Source: FLUQ01 sp031551515 (GTDB lineage Bacteria; Desulfobacterota; Desulfovibrionia; Desulfovibrionales; Desulfovibrionaceae). Taken from it: a DNA stretch of 64,000 nt. The DNA is taken from NCBI GenBank assembly GCA_031551515.1, contig JAVBNL010000001.1:62001-126000 (forward strand). Direction: 5' to 3'. Shown in pieces: positions 42,685-50,977 of this stretch. Below the pieces are notes generated by a model. The model saw only the letters and a program-made list of their open reading frames with translations. It was not told where the DNA came from and did not search any database. A program made the translations under genes and the position numbers. How positions within the stretch are numbered: the stretch's first letter is position 1; the number at the start of each line of letters is the position of its first letter.

Positions 42685-42730
42685 TTGAAGGGCCGTTTGC
42701 CGAAGTGGAAGCAAAACCCAGGAGCATGAC

Positions 42731-43531
42731 ATGCCTTATGTTTCTATGAAGCAGATGCTGGAGACCGGCGTGCATTTCGGTCACCAGACCCGCCGTTGGA
42801 ACCCCAAAATGCGCCCCTACATCTTCGGCGCCCGCAATGGCATCCATATCATTGACCTGCAGCAGACCGTGAAGCTGTACCGCACCGCACACGACAAAGT
42901 GTCGCAGACGGTCGCTTCCGGCGGCCGGGTCATCTTCATCGGCACCAAGCGCCAGGCGCAGGAAGCCGTCGCCGCCGAAGCCGGCCGCGCCGGGCAGTTC
43001 TATGTGACCAACCGCTGGATGGGCGGCACACTGACCAACTTCTCCACCATTCAGAAAAGCATCGACCGCATGAAGAAACTGGAAGCCATGTTTGAAGACG
43101 GCTCCATCAATAAATATCAGAAGAAAGAAATTCTTTCCCTGCAGCGCGAGCTGGACAAGCTGCGCCTTGTGCTGGGCGGCATCAAAGACATGGACCGCCT
43201 GCCCCAACTGGCTTTTATCATCGACCCGCACCGCGAAGCCATCGCCGTCAGCGAATGCCGCAAACTGGGCATTCCCATCGTGGCCGTGACCGACACCAAC
43301 TGCGACCCCGACGTTATTGACTATATTATCCCCGGCAACGACGACGCCATCCGCGCCATCAAGCTCTTTGTCGGACACATCGCCGACGCCTGCCGCGAGG
43401 GCGAAGCCATGGGCAAAGACGGTCTTTCCGACGCCGCCATTGAAGCGGCCATGACTCAGGAAAAAGCGGCCCCCGCCCCTGTGGCGGCGACAGAAGGCGA
43501 CGACACGATGGAGGACGAAAAAAATGGCTGA
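42731..43531 (+). CDS. rpsB: 30S ribosomal protein S2
   Basis: The 266-residue S2 begins MPYVSMKQMLETGVHFGHQT, with KMRPYIFGARNGIHIIDLQQ, NRWMGGTLTNFSTI and IPIVAVTDTNCDPDVIDYII. The C-terminal ~20 residues are an Ala-rich acidic tail. GGAG precedes the start. The 3-prime end overlaps tsf by 8 bp. Confidence 0.98.
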   Translation: MPYVSMKQMLETGVHFGHQTRRWNPKMRPYIFGARNGIHIIDLQQTVKLYRTAHDKVSQTVASGGRVIFIGTKRQAQEAVAAEAGRAGQFYVTNRWMGGTLTNFSTIQKSIDRMKKLEAMFEDGSINKYQKKEILSLQRELDKLRLVLGGIKDMDRLPQLAFIIDPHREAIAVSECRKLGIPIVAVTDTNCDPDVIDYIIPGNDDAIRAIKLFVGHIADACREGEAMGKDGLSDAAIEAAMTQEKAAPAPVAATEGDDTMEDEKNG

Positions 43532-44393
43532 GATTTCCGCCTCGATGGTTAAAGAGCTGCGCGAGCGTACCGCCGCCGGCATGATGGACTGCAAAAACGC
43601 CCTGGCCGAATGCAACGGCGATATGGAAACGGCCATTGACTGGCTGCGCCAGAAGGGTCTTTCCAAGGCCGCCAAAAAAGCCGGCCGCGCCACCTCTGAA
43701 GGTCTCGTCGCCTCCAAACTGCAGGCCGACAACCGCGTTGCCGCCATTGTCGAAGTGAAGTGCGAAACCGACTTTGTTTCTCGCGGCGACAAGTTCCAGA
43801 CTTTTGCCAAAGAAGTGGCCGAAGTGGTCTTCACCAAGGCCCCGGCCGATTCCGCCGCGCTGAACGCCCTGCTGGGCGACGCGGTCAGCAACCAGATCGC
43901 CACCATCGGCGAAAACATGTCCGTCGGCCGCTGCGCCCGCTTTGAAGTGAAAGGCAACGGCATCGTCGGCTGCTATATTCACGCCAACGGCAAAATCGGC
44001 GTACTGGTCGAACTGGCCTGCGGCAAAGCCGAAACCGCCAAGGATCCCAAGCTGCTGGAACTGGCCCGCAACATCGCCATGCAAGTGGCGGCGGCCTCTC
44101 CCGCTGCGCTTGACACGGCCAGCCTTGACCCTGCCCTGGTGCAGCGCGAACGCGAAGTGTTCCGCCAGAAAACGCTGGATGAAGGCAAGCCTGCGGCCAT
44201 CGTCGACAAAATCGTGGACGGCCGCATTCAGAAATACTACCAGGAAGTTTGCCTGGTCGAGCAGGCCTACATCCGCGATGACAAGCTCACCATCAAAGCT
44301 CTGCTCGCCGAGCAGGGCAAAAGCTTCGGCGACACCGTAAGCATTACGCGCTACGTGCGCTTGCAGCTCGGTGAAGAAGGCGAAAGCGAATAA
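43524..44393 (+). CDS. tsf: Elongation factor Ts
   Basis: EF-Ts exchanges GDP for GTP on EF-Tu. The 289-residue protein has the N-terminal signature VKELRERTAAGMMDCKNAL, then AIVEVKCETDFVSRGD and VALACEGKAE-like text (VELACGKAETA). It overlaps rpsB by 8 bp and is followed directly by a strong terminator. Confidence 0.98.
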   Translation: MAEISASMVKELRERTAAGMMDCKNALAECNGDMETAIDWLRQKGLSKAAKKAGRATSEGLVASKLQADNRVAAIVEVKCETDFVSRGDKFQTFAKEVAEVVFTKAPADSAALNALLGDAVSNQIATIGENMSVGRCARFEVKGNGIVGCYIHANGKIGVLVELACGKAETAKDPKLLELARNIAMQVAAASPAALDTASLDPALVQREREVFRQKTLDEGKPAAIVDKIVDGRIQKYYQEVCLVEQAYIRDDKLTIKALLAEQGKSFGDTVSITRYVRLQLGEEGESE

Positions 44394-44396
44394 AGC

Positions 44397-44423
44397 AAAA
44401 GGGGGGCATTGCCCCCCTTTTTT
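44397..44423 (+). terminator. Rho-independent terminator after tsf
   Basis: A GGGGGGC/GCCCCCC stem with a 3 nt loop ATT is followed by six Ts and begins 7 nt after the tsf stop. It separates rpsB-tsf from the glycosyltransferase and pyrH-frr. Confidence 0.95.
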
Positions 44424-44431
44424 CAAACCAT

Positions 44432-45247
44432 ATGGATACCGAAGCGTCACACGACTCACGCCCCACGCTGACCGGCGTTGTTTTGACCAACGACGGCGAG
44501 CGCATGCTTGCCGCCTGCCTTTCTTCCCTTTCCTTTTGCGATTCCATTCTAGCCGTTGACTGCGGCAGCAAAGACGCCACGGTAGACATCGCCCGGGCCG
44601 CGGGCGCGACGGTGTTGCACAACCCCTGGCAGAGCTTTGCCGCGCAATTCACCTTTGCCGCCTCTCAGGTGAAAACCGACTGGTTCTTCATTCTCGATCA
44701 GGATGAAAAGGTAACGCCCGAACTGGCGCGCGCCATCCGGGCGACCCTGGACCAGACGGTGAACGCTGAAAACGACATGGCAACGCCCCATGCCGCCTTT
44801 TCCGTCGGCCGCCGCTCTTGGTACTTCGACCGTTTCATGAAGCACGGCGGCTGGAGCCCGGACCATATCCTGCGCCTGTTCAAAACGGGATTCGTCACCT
44901 TTTCTCAAGACGCGCACATCCATTACCACCCGCAGGGCCCGAAGGGGCACATCGCGGAAGGGGAAATCATCCACTACCCCTATACCGGCTTTGACCATCA
45001 GTTGGCCAAGCTGAACGTTTATGCCGAACAAGGGGCCGAGGCGCTACGCGCCAAGGGGAAAAAGGGCGGAATCGTGCGCGGCATAGGGCACGGCCTGGCC
45101 CGTTTCTTCCGTATTTACGTTTTGAAAGCCGGTTTTCTGGACGGCCGCGCGGGCTTCATGGCCGCGGCCCACGGCTCGTTTTACGCCTTTTTGAAATATG
45201 CCCGGGTGCCGCGCGCAAGCTGGGGCGAACCGTTTGATCATCAATAA
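44432..45247 (+). CDS. Family 2 glycosyltransferase (WaaE/KdtX-like)
   Basis: This 271-residue GT-A glycosyltransferase has TGVVLTNDGERMLAACLSSL, DSILAVDCGSKDATVDIARA and the metal-binding DQDEKVTPELARAI. The later part (WYFDRFMKHGGWSPDHILRL) matches the lipopolysaccharide-core group. The start is only 9 bp after the tsf terminator with no evident ribosome site, so the exact start is uncertain. It is inserted within the usual tsf-pyrH order. Confidence 0.88.
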   Translation: MDTEASHDSRPTLTGVVLTNDGERMLAACLSSLSFCDSILAVDCGSKDATVDIARAAGATVLHNPWQSFAAQFTFAASQVKTDWFFILDQDEKVTPELARAIRATLDQTVNAENDMATPHAAFSVGRRSWYFDRFMKHGGWSPDHILRLFKTGFVTFSQDAHIHYHPQGPKGHIAEGEIIHYPYTGFDHQLAKLNVYAEQGAEALRAKGKKGGIVRGIGHGLARFFRIYVLKAGFLDGRAGFMAAAHGSFYAFLKYARVPRASWGEPFDHQ

Positions 45248-45261
45248 CGACAGGAGTGGCT

Positions 45262-45972
45262 ATGCCGAAGTACAAACGAATTTTGCTTAAATTGTCCGGT
45301 GAAGCGCTGGCCGGCGAACAGAAATACGGCATTGACCCCGCAACTGTTTCAGAGATATGTAAAGAAATTCTTCAGGTTGTGAATATGGGTGTGCAGGTTG
45401 CCCTGGTTATCGGCGGGGGCAACATCTTTCGCGGCATGGCGGGCGCGGCGCGCGGCATGGACAGGTCCACCGCGGACTACATGGGCATGCTGGCCACGGT
45501 CATGAACTCCGTCGCCGTGCAGGACGCCATGGAAGCGCTGGGCCACCCCACGCGGGTGCTCTCCGCCATCACCATGCAGGAAATTTGCGAACCGTATATC
45601 AAACGCCGGGCCGAACGCCACCTGGAAAAAGGGCGCGTGGTCATCTGCGCCGGCGGCACGGGCAACCCTTATTTCACAACGGATACCACGGCCGCCTTGC
45701 GCGGGATGGAGCTGAAATGCGACATCATCATCAAGGCCACCAAAGTCGACGGCGTGTATGACAAAGACCCCGTCAAACATTGTGATGCCGTGAAATACGA
45801 TTGCGTATCCTTTCAAGAGGCGCTGGGCAAGCGCCTGGGCGTCATGGACGCCACGGCCATATCGCTGGCCATGGAAAACAATTTGCCTATCGTCGTCTGC
45901 AACATGTTCGGCGGCGACATTTGCCGCCTGGTTAAAGGCGAAGCCGTGGGCACCATCGTACAAGGAGGCTGA
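45262..45972 (+). CDS. pyrH: Uridylate kinase
   Basis: PyrH phosphorylates UMP to UDP. The 236-residue protein of the amino-acid kinase fold begins YKRILLKLSGEALAGEQKYG, with ALVIGGGNIFRGM, GTGNPYFTTDTTAALRGMEL and KATKVDGVYDKDP. ATG 45262 with AGGAG at 5 nt spacing is preferred over the GTG at 45256. frr follows after 5 bp. Confidence 0.97.
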   Translation: MPKYKRILLKLSGEALAGEQKYGIDPATVSEICKEILQVVNMGVQVALVIGGGNIFRGMAGAARGMDRSTADYMGMLATVMNSVAVQDAMEALGHPTRVLSAITMQEICEPYIKRRAERHLEKGRVVICAGGTGNPYFTTDTTAALRGMELKCDIIIKATKVDGVYDKDPVKHCDAVKYDCVSFQEALGKRLGVMDATAISLAMENNLPIVVCNMFGGDICRLVKGEAVGTIVQGG

Positions 45973-45977
45973 AAGCT

Positions 45978-46532
45978 ATGGATACCGTCAAACGCGACGC
46001 CGAAGAACGCATGGGGAAAGCCCTTGCCGCCCTGGATAAAGAGTTTTCCAAACTGCGTACCGGCCGCGCCTCCACCGCGCTGGTGGAAGACATCAAAGTC
46101 GACTATTACGGCACCCCCACCGCCATCAGCCAGTTGGCTTCGGTGGCTGTTCCCGACAGCCGGTCGCTGACCATACAGCCGTGGGACAGGGGCGCTTTCG
46201 CCCTGGTTGAAAAGGCCATTTTGAAGTCCGACCTGGGCCTCACCCCCATCAACGACGGCAAGATCATCCGCATCAACATACCGCCGCTGACCGAAGAACG
46301 CAGAAAAGAGCTGGTCAAGGTCGCGCGCAAATATACGGAAGAGACGAAAGTCGCCATCCGCAACATCCGCCGCGACGCCAACGACGCACTGAAAAAGCTG
46401 GAAAAAGACAAGGCGCACAGCGAAGACGAAATCAAAAAGGCTACCGAGCAGGTGCAAAAGTTGACCGACGCGCAAATAGCCAAAGCCGATCAAAAATGCC
46501 AGTCCAAAGAAAAAGAAGTTATGGAAATGTAG
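45978..46532 (+). CDS. frr: Ribosome recycling factor
   Basis: RRF splits post-termination ribosomes with EF-G. The 184-residue protein contains LDKEFSKLRTGRASTALVED, VDYYGTPTAISQLASV and NIPPLTEERRKELVKVARKY, and ends with a helical Lys-rich tail. It is the last gene of this transcription unit. Confidence 0.97.
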   Translation: MDTVKRDAEERMGKALAALDKEFSKLRTGRASTALVEDIKVDYYGTPTAISQLASVAVPDSRSLTIQPWDRGAFALVEKAILKSDLGLTPINDGKIIRINIPPLTEERRKELVKVARKYTEETKVAIRNIRRDANDALKKLEKDKAHSEDEIKKATEQVQKLTDAQIAKADQKCQSKEKEVMEM

Positions 46533-46572
46533 CAGAAGACGCTGTAAAGCCGCCCTTTTGCTCCTGTCTGCA

Positions 46573-46620
46573 TTGCCAAACGAGCTTCGCCTGAACTTTC
46601 AGGCGAAGCTCGTTTGGCAA
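46573..46620. repeat. Perfect 23 bp inverted repeat between convergent genes
   Basis: Two 23 bp arms (left begins TTGCCAAACGAGC, right ends GCTCGTTTGGCAA) are perfect complements around a 2 nt centre. The structure lies between frr and the convergent regulator gene. Neither strand has a clear T-run directly after it. It may still act as a bidirectional transcript-end structure. Confidence 0.85.
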
Positions 46621-46652
46621 AAAGCCGAGATAAAAATCACACGCAAAACCCT

Positions 46653-48023
46653 TCATTTTGCCCTGTCGCCCCTTCCTTCCAGCTTGGCGAGCAGGGTTTT
46701 CCGGTTAATGCCCAGGCGCCGCGCGGCCTCGCTTTTGTTTCCGCCCGCCTGTTCCAGGGTATCAAGTACGGCCATGCGCTCTATTTCTTCCAGGGTCATG
46801 CTGGCGAAATCCCTTTTGGGCGTTTTGCCGGCATCGCTCTCTTCCGTAAGGCTAGGGGGAAGTTCGCGTTCGCTGACATACTCGCCCACCAGCAAAACCA
46901 CGGCTCGCTCCACAGCGTTTTCCAGTTCACGCACGTTTCCCGGCCAAGAGTATTTCAGCAATCTGTCCATGGCCGCCGGAGTGAATCCTTTGATTGCCTT
47001 GGCGTTCTTTTCCGCGAACATGGTCAGAAAGTGCATGGCAAGAAGGGGGATGTCTTCCTTGCGGTCCCGCAAGGAAGGCAACTGCAGCGAAACGACATTG
47101 AGCCTGTAATACAGATCCTGCCGAAACCGCCCTGCTTCCGTTTCCCGCTTGAGATCCCTGTTGGTCGCCGCCAGAATGCGCACGTCCACCTTGAGGGTTT
47201 GGTCGCCGCCGACCCGTTGCAATTCTCTCTCTTGTATGACGCGCAACAGTTTGACCTGCATCGCCAAAGGAATTTCACCCACTTCATCAAGAAAAATCGT
47301 ACCCCTGCCCGCCGCGAGAAAACGGCCTTCCCGTCTTTTTTCGGCGCCTGTAAAGGCTCCTTTTTCGTGCCCGAACAGTTCTGATTCCAGCAGCGTTTCC
47401 GTCAGAGCGGCGCAGTTAACGGCCACGTACGGCCCCTTGCGCCGGTTGCTGTTGGCATGGATCAGCCGCGCCACAACCTCTTTGCCCGTTCCCGACTCTC
47501 CGGTGATCAGAACGGTCGCTTCCGAAGGCGCTATGGCGGAAACCATGCCCAAAAGCTGCCGCATGGCGGGGCTTTTGCCGATGACATTCTTGGCGTCAAA
47601 AGAAGAGGAAAGGGTATCGCGCAGCACGCGCACTTCATCGCGCAGCGTGGCATGGTCTAGGGCCCGTTCCAGGGCCAGCTTGAGCGCATCAAAGGCCAGG
47701 GGTTTGGTCAGGTAGTCGTACGCCCCGCTTTTGAGGGCCTGTACGGCGTTTTCCACATCAGAGTATGCCGTCATGATCACAATGGGGATGGCGGGGTTGT
47801 AGGCCTTGATGGCGCGGGTGGCTTCGATACCGCTCATGCCGCTCATGCGCACGTCCATCAGAATGAGGTCGAAAGGCTGCTCCCGGCAGAGCGCCACAGC
47901 CTCTTCTCCGCTGCCCGCGCCGACGGCCAGGTATCCCCATTCCTCAAGGATGGTGCGTAGCGTTTCGCGGTGGTTCTGGTCATCATCCACCACAAGCAGT
48001 GTTATGGCCGGTGCCGCGCTCAT
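46653..48023 (-). CDS. Sigma-54-dependent response regulator (ZraR/NtrC type)
   Basis: This 456-residue protein begins at ATG 48023 (AGGAGGGCGC upstream, 4 bp overlap with the kinase gene). The receiver domain has phospho-Asp57 (LILMDVRMSGMSG). The AAA+ domain has GESGTGKE and an intact GAFTGA loop in GHEKGAFTGA. Walker B is GTIFLDEVGEI. The C-terminal Fis-type helix-turn-helix is NKSEAARRLGINRKTLLAKL. By neighbours it probably activates the sigma-54 promoter at 50033-50048. Confidence 0.95.
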   Translation of the reverse strand: MSAAPAITLLVVDDDQNHRETLRTILEEWGYLAVGAGSGEEAVALCREQPFDLILMDVRMSGMSGIEATRAIKAYNPAIPIVIMTAYSDVENAVQALKSGAYDYLTKPLAFDALKLALERALDHATLRDEVRVLRDTLSSSFDAKNVIGKSPAMRQLLGMVSAIAPSEATVLITGESGTGKEVVARLIHANSNRRKGPYVAVNCAALTETLLESELFGHEKGAFTGAEKRREGRFLAAGRGTIFLDEVGEIPLAMQVKLLRVIQERELQRVGGDQTLKVDVRILAATNRDLKRETEAGRFRQDLYYRLNVVSLQLPSLRDRKEDIPLLAMHFLTMFAEKNAKAIKGFTPAAMDRLLKYSWPGNVRELENAVERAVVLLVGEYVSERELPPSLTEESDAGKTPKRDFASMTLEEIERMAVLDTLEQAGGNKSEAARRLGINRKTLLAKLEGRGDRAK

Positions 48024-49831
48024 GCGCCCTCCTGTATCATGCCGTTCAAGGGCAAGGTGATGGTGAATTCCGCTCCGGAACCCGGCGCGCTCTCCACGCG
48101 AATGCTCCCGCCGTGTCCTTCGACGATCTGATGAACAATGGCAAGCCCCAGACCCGTGCCGGAAGGTTTTGTCGTGAAATACGGGGTGAACAGGGAAGCT
48201 TGCGCGTCTTCGGGAATACCTTTCCCGGTATCGCCGACCGAGAGGCTGAACGTGCCGGCGCCGGGCTGCCGCCGGACCGTGATCCGCATTTCTCCACCCG
48301 GTTCCATCGCCTGCACCGCATTCAAACAAAGGTTCAGCAAGGCCTGGGTGAAGCGCTCCGCACTGATGAGCACCGGGGGGAAGCCTGGGTCTTCCTCAAT
48401 ATGAACGGTGATGTGCTTTGCCTTGATATCTGCCTCCGCAAGCCGCAGCGCCCGGTCAATGACTTCCCGAAGAATGGTTTCAGACACCGTGATCGTGGCT
48501 GGACGCGCGAAGTCCAAAAGCTCCGAAACAACCCGGTTCAACCTGTCCACTTCTAAGACCATGGTATTGGCGGCTTCTTCCTCACGGCCCCCCGGTTGCG
48601 CCCGTTTCGCCAGATACGTGGCGACCCCTTTGATGGTGCTGAGGGGGTTTCTTATTTCATGGGCGACCCCGGAGGCGAGTTTGCCAAGCGCGGTCAGGCG
48701 TTCGTTGCGTTGCGCTTCAGCCTGCAGGCGTTTTATTTCAGTGGTATCGCGCACAATGAAGAGATTGCCCAAAAACACCCCGTCATCGTTTTGCATCGCG
48801 GCCGCGCTCAAACTGACGGGTACCGGTCTTTTACCGGGCAGTTGCAGCATCGCGCCGCGCTCAAGAACCCTGCCCTTCTGCGCGAGCTCATCGCTGACGG
48901 CGCCCCAATCCAGACCGGGGAGTTGCGCCAATGGCGCTCCAAAAGCGTCTTTTTTCTGGATACCAAGCAATTTCAAGGCGATATTATTAACCGTGGCGAC
49001 ATTTCCCGCAGGATCTCCGGCCAGAAGTCCGAGAGGCAGGTTCGTCACCACTTCTTCGGCCATGGCCTGAGAATCTCGCAGCATACGGCGTGAAAGACGG
49101 TAGTTGTGCGCCCAGAACAAGGAAACAACCCCCGCCAGTCCCATGGCGGCAATCAGGCAGGCGGAAAAAAGGCTGTTTTTGAAATCCTGAGCCAGGGCCT
49201 CTTCAAAAGGCCGCCGGTCCAGGCCGACAAAAACGATGTCCGATGCGGGCGGTGCGCTCGAATCGCCTCGCATCATGCCCATGCCTCCGCCCATGCCTCC
49301 ACCCATGCCTCCGTGAGACCGGCCGTGCCTGCCGGGCCAATGGGAAAAAGAATGCTCCCCGCCCTGGACCGGTGCAAAGGCGCGAAACACCTCAAAAACC
49401 TTTGTGTCGTTCCACTTCCCAATACGCCAGGCGGGCGCCCCGGTCGTAGCCCGTAACGGCAGCTTTTCCAATTTATCGCCGACCCGCGACGGATCGCTGT
49501 GCGCCAGTATGGTGCCGTCCGTATCGGCAACCGCCATGAACACGATACCGGGTTGTTTCGCTGTCTCTTCCACTAAAGATTGCAGCAGCCCCGGGTTTTC
49601 CGCGCGTATGCCCATCCATGTCCTCGTTCCGGCCTCCAGAGCCCAAATCAGGGCTTCCGCTCGATCCATCATATTCTGCGTCATATACTCCTTTTCTCTC
49701 CGGGCGTTTTTGACGGAAAGCACGGCTATGGCCAAGCCGAGAATGACCGCCATGCCCATAATCAGCCAGGGCGAGAGCCCCAGAGAAAACCGCCGGGAGA
49801 AAGGAAATGATGCCTGTTTGGTATTATTCAT
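48020..49831 (-). CDS. Membrane sensor histidine kinase (ZraS type)
   Basis: This ~603-residue kinase has an N-terminal membrane segment (about 17-38), a periplasmic sensor loop, a second membrane segment (ACLIAAMGLAGVVSLFWAHN), a PAS domain, an H-box with GVAHEIRNPLS and a catalytic ATPase domain (GDTGKGIPED, GTGLGLAIVHQI). The sensor loop carries a His-rich then Gly/Met-rich tract (HWPGRHGRSHGGMGGGMGGG), a plausible metal-binding element. ATG 49831 (AGG upstream) is chosen; ATG 49861 and 49894 lack ribosome sites. It overlaps the regulator gene by 4 bp. Confidence 0.93.
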   Translation of the reverse strand: MNNTKQASFPFSRRFSLGLSPWLIMGMAVILGLAIAVLSVKNARREKEYMTQNMMDRAEALIWALEAGTRTWMGIRAENPGLLQSLVEETAKQPGIVFMAVADTDGTILAHSDPSRVGDKLEKLPLRATTGAPAWRIGKWNDTKVFEVFRAFAPVQGGEHSFSHWPGRHGRSHGGMGGGMGGGMGMMRGDSSAPPASDIVFVGLDRRPFEEALAQDFKNSLFSACLIAAMGLAGVVSLFWAHNYRLSRRMLRDSQAMAEEVVTNLPLGLLAGDPAGNVATVNNIALKLLGIQKKDAFGAPLAQLPGLDWGAVSDELAQKGRVLERGAMLQLPGKRPVPVSLSAAAMQNDDGVFLGNLFIVRDTTEIKRLQAEAQRNERLTALGKLASGVAHEIRNPLSTIKGVATYLAKRAQPGGREEEAANTMVLEVDRLNRVVSELLDFARPATITVSETILREVIDRALRLAEADIKAKHITVHIEEDPGFPPVLISAERFTQALLNLCLNAVQAMEPGGEMRITVRRQPGAGTFSLSVGDTGKGIPEDAQASLFTPYFTTKPSGTGLGLAIVHQIVEGHGGSIRVESAPGSGAEFTITLPLNGMIQEGA

Positions 49832-49901
49832 ATGCGCCTGCGTTTTTTGAGATGACTCCATAAAAATATATACTGATTCGGCAAGGGCCAACACATGGTG
49901 A

Positions 49902-49946
49902 GTAAATTTCGGACAGGTTTTCCGTTCATGGGTAAGTTTCGGACAG
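49902..49946. repeat. Tandem 15 bp direct repeats upstream of sigma-54 promoter
   Basis: GTAAATTTCGGACAG (49902-49916) and GTAAGTTTCGGACAG (49932-49946) differ by one base and are spaced 30 bp, about three helical turns. A weaker TTTCGGTCGG follows at 49959. They lie about 90-130 bp upstream of the -24/-12 promoter, where enhancer sites for a sigma-54 activator are expected. Confidence 0.5.
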
Positions 49947-50032
49947 CCTTCTGGAATCTTTCGGTCGGATTTTTTTTGTATGTTTGAATTTTAGATAGTA
50001 ATTTCATAGCATTGCCGGTTGATTGTGTGCGC

Positions 50033-50048
50033 TGGCACGCGCTTTGCC
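50033..50048 (+). promoter_or_regulatory. Sigma-54 (-24/-12) promoter of small-peptide/ZraP operon
   Basis: TGGCACGCGCTTTGCC matches the sigma-54 consensus TGGCACR-N4-TTGCW at every fixed position except the terminal W. It is 83 bp upstream of the first small gene. The adjacent ZraR-type regulator with intact GAFTGA loop is the likely activator. Confidence 0.85.
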
Positions 50049-50130
50049 TTAAAGATGACATGCGCGGTCAGCTAAAGCTGATGAACGCGTTGCAAACACA
50101 AGACCAACTATTGCCTTAAGGAGAAAAGAA

Positions 50131-50310
50131 ATGAACGCTATCGTATCAAAAACCACCCTGTTCGCCGCCGCATTGGCGCTTGCCTTTGCGCTTACCTTGG
50201 CAACCGCGTTGCCTTCTTTGGCGCAATCGATTGACAACACAACCATTTCCCAGGGCTGGTGCAGCGGGCACGGCGGACATGGGGGATACGGCGGGCATCG
50301 CGGCTGGTAA
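50131..50310 (+). CDS. Small exported His/Gly-rich peptide (59 aa)
   Basis: This 59-residue reading frame starts at ATG 50131 behind TTAAGGAG. A signal peptide (TTLFAAALALAFALTLATAL to about residue 33, ending SLAQ) is followed by a short mature part ending CSGHGGHGGYGGHRGW. The His, Cys and Gly content suggests metal binding in the periplasm. It is first in the sigma-54-driven operon. I know no named family for it. It is short, but ribosome site, promoter and signal peptide all agree. Confidence 0.75.
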   Translation: MNAIVSKTTLFAAALALAFALTLATALPSLAQSIDNTTISQGWCSGHGGHGGYGGHRGW

Positions 50311-50343
50311 ACCGCACAATCTGAAGGAAACACGGAGGAGCAT

Positions 50344-50442
50344 ATGAGCCTGAAAAGAAGCGCCTTGATCGGCCTGTTGCTTATCAGCACACTGTTTCTG
50401 CTGACAGGTTGCGGCGCGCACTGGAGAGGCTGCTGGCACTAA
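50344..50442 (+). CDS. Micro-lipoprotein (32 aa)
   Basis: This 32-residue reading frame starts at ATG 50344 with GGAGG 6 nt upstream. It encodes KRSALIGLLLISTLFLLTGC, a perfect lipoprotein signal with lipobox LTGC, leaving a mature lipopeptide of about a dozen residues (CGAHWRGCWH). The mature part has two Cys, two His and two Trp. It lies between the His/Gly peptide and the zraP-like gene in one transcript. It could anchor a metal-binding peptide in the membrane; this is inference. Confidence 0.68.
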   Translation: MSLKRSALIGLLLISTLFLLTGCGAHWRGCWH

Positions 50443-50487
50443 ACTGCCCGTGTATCCCTCTCAAATTCAAGAACAAGAGAAAAAAAC

Positions 50488-50916
50488 ATGAAAAAGACAT
50501 ATATCACTTCAACGGCGCTGGCCCTGGCTTTTGCGGCCCTGCTCGGGGCCGCCGGCATCGCAGACGCCCACCCCCACCAGGCGGGATATCAGAACATGAG
50601 TCCCGAACAATACAAGGCCGTGCAGGATAGCTATGCCGAGTTCAACAAAACGGTGACGCCGTTGCGGCAACAATTGTACGCCAAGCAGGACGAGCTGAAC
50701 ACCCTGTATTCCCAGGGCATGCCGCGAAATGATCCCAAGGTCCAGTCGTTGATAAAAGAAATCGGAACCCTTGACGGCCAGCTGTATGCCGCTCGCCAAA
50801 ATCTGCGCAAGCAGATGAATGACACGGGCGTGCCCTTTCACGGCCGCGGCATGGGCGGAGGCTACGGATGCCCGATGATGGGCCAGGGATACGGCCATTG
50901 TTACGCTTGGCAGTAA
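50488..50916 (+). CDS. ZraP-like periplasmic metal-stress protein
   Basis: This 142-residue protein has a signal peptide ending near GIADAH. A helical core typical of the ZraP/Spy/CpxP group follows (YQNMSPEQYKAVQDSYAEFN, LRQQLYAKQDELNTLYSQG, IGTLDGQLYAARQNLRKQM). It ends in a Gly/Met/Cys/His-rich tail (GRGMGGGYGCPMMGQGYGHC). ZraP binds zinc and acts as a periplasmic chaperone, and it is normally controlled by ZraSR through sigma-54. The same arrangement is seen here. Confidence 0.85.
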   Translation: MKKTYITSTALALAFAALLGAAGIADAHPHQAGYQNMSPEQYKAVQDSYAEFNKTVTPLRQQLYAKQDELNTLYSQGMPRNDPKVQSLIKEIGTLDGQLYAARQNLRKQMNDTGVPFHGRGMGGGYGCPMMGQGYGHCYAWQ

Positions 50917-50945
50917 ACAGCTCCACAAGATGCGAAACACACCGG

Positions 50946-50977
50946 AACGGCTTGGGGGAAACTCCAGGCCGTTTTCC
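50946..50977 (+). terminator. Stem-loop terminator after zraP-like gene
   Basis: A 10 bp stem AACGGCTTGG/CCAGGCCGTT (one G-T wobble) with an 8 nt loop is followed by TTCC and further downstream a T-rich tract. Confidence 0.55.

Noticed and set aside
49897..49970. Insertion-sequence end
   Set aside because: The TTTCGGACAG repeats are direct, not inverted, and no transposase fragment is nearby; a regulatory role fits the position better.
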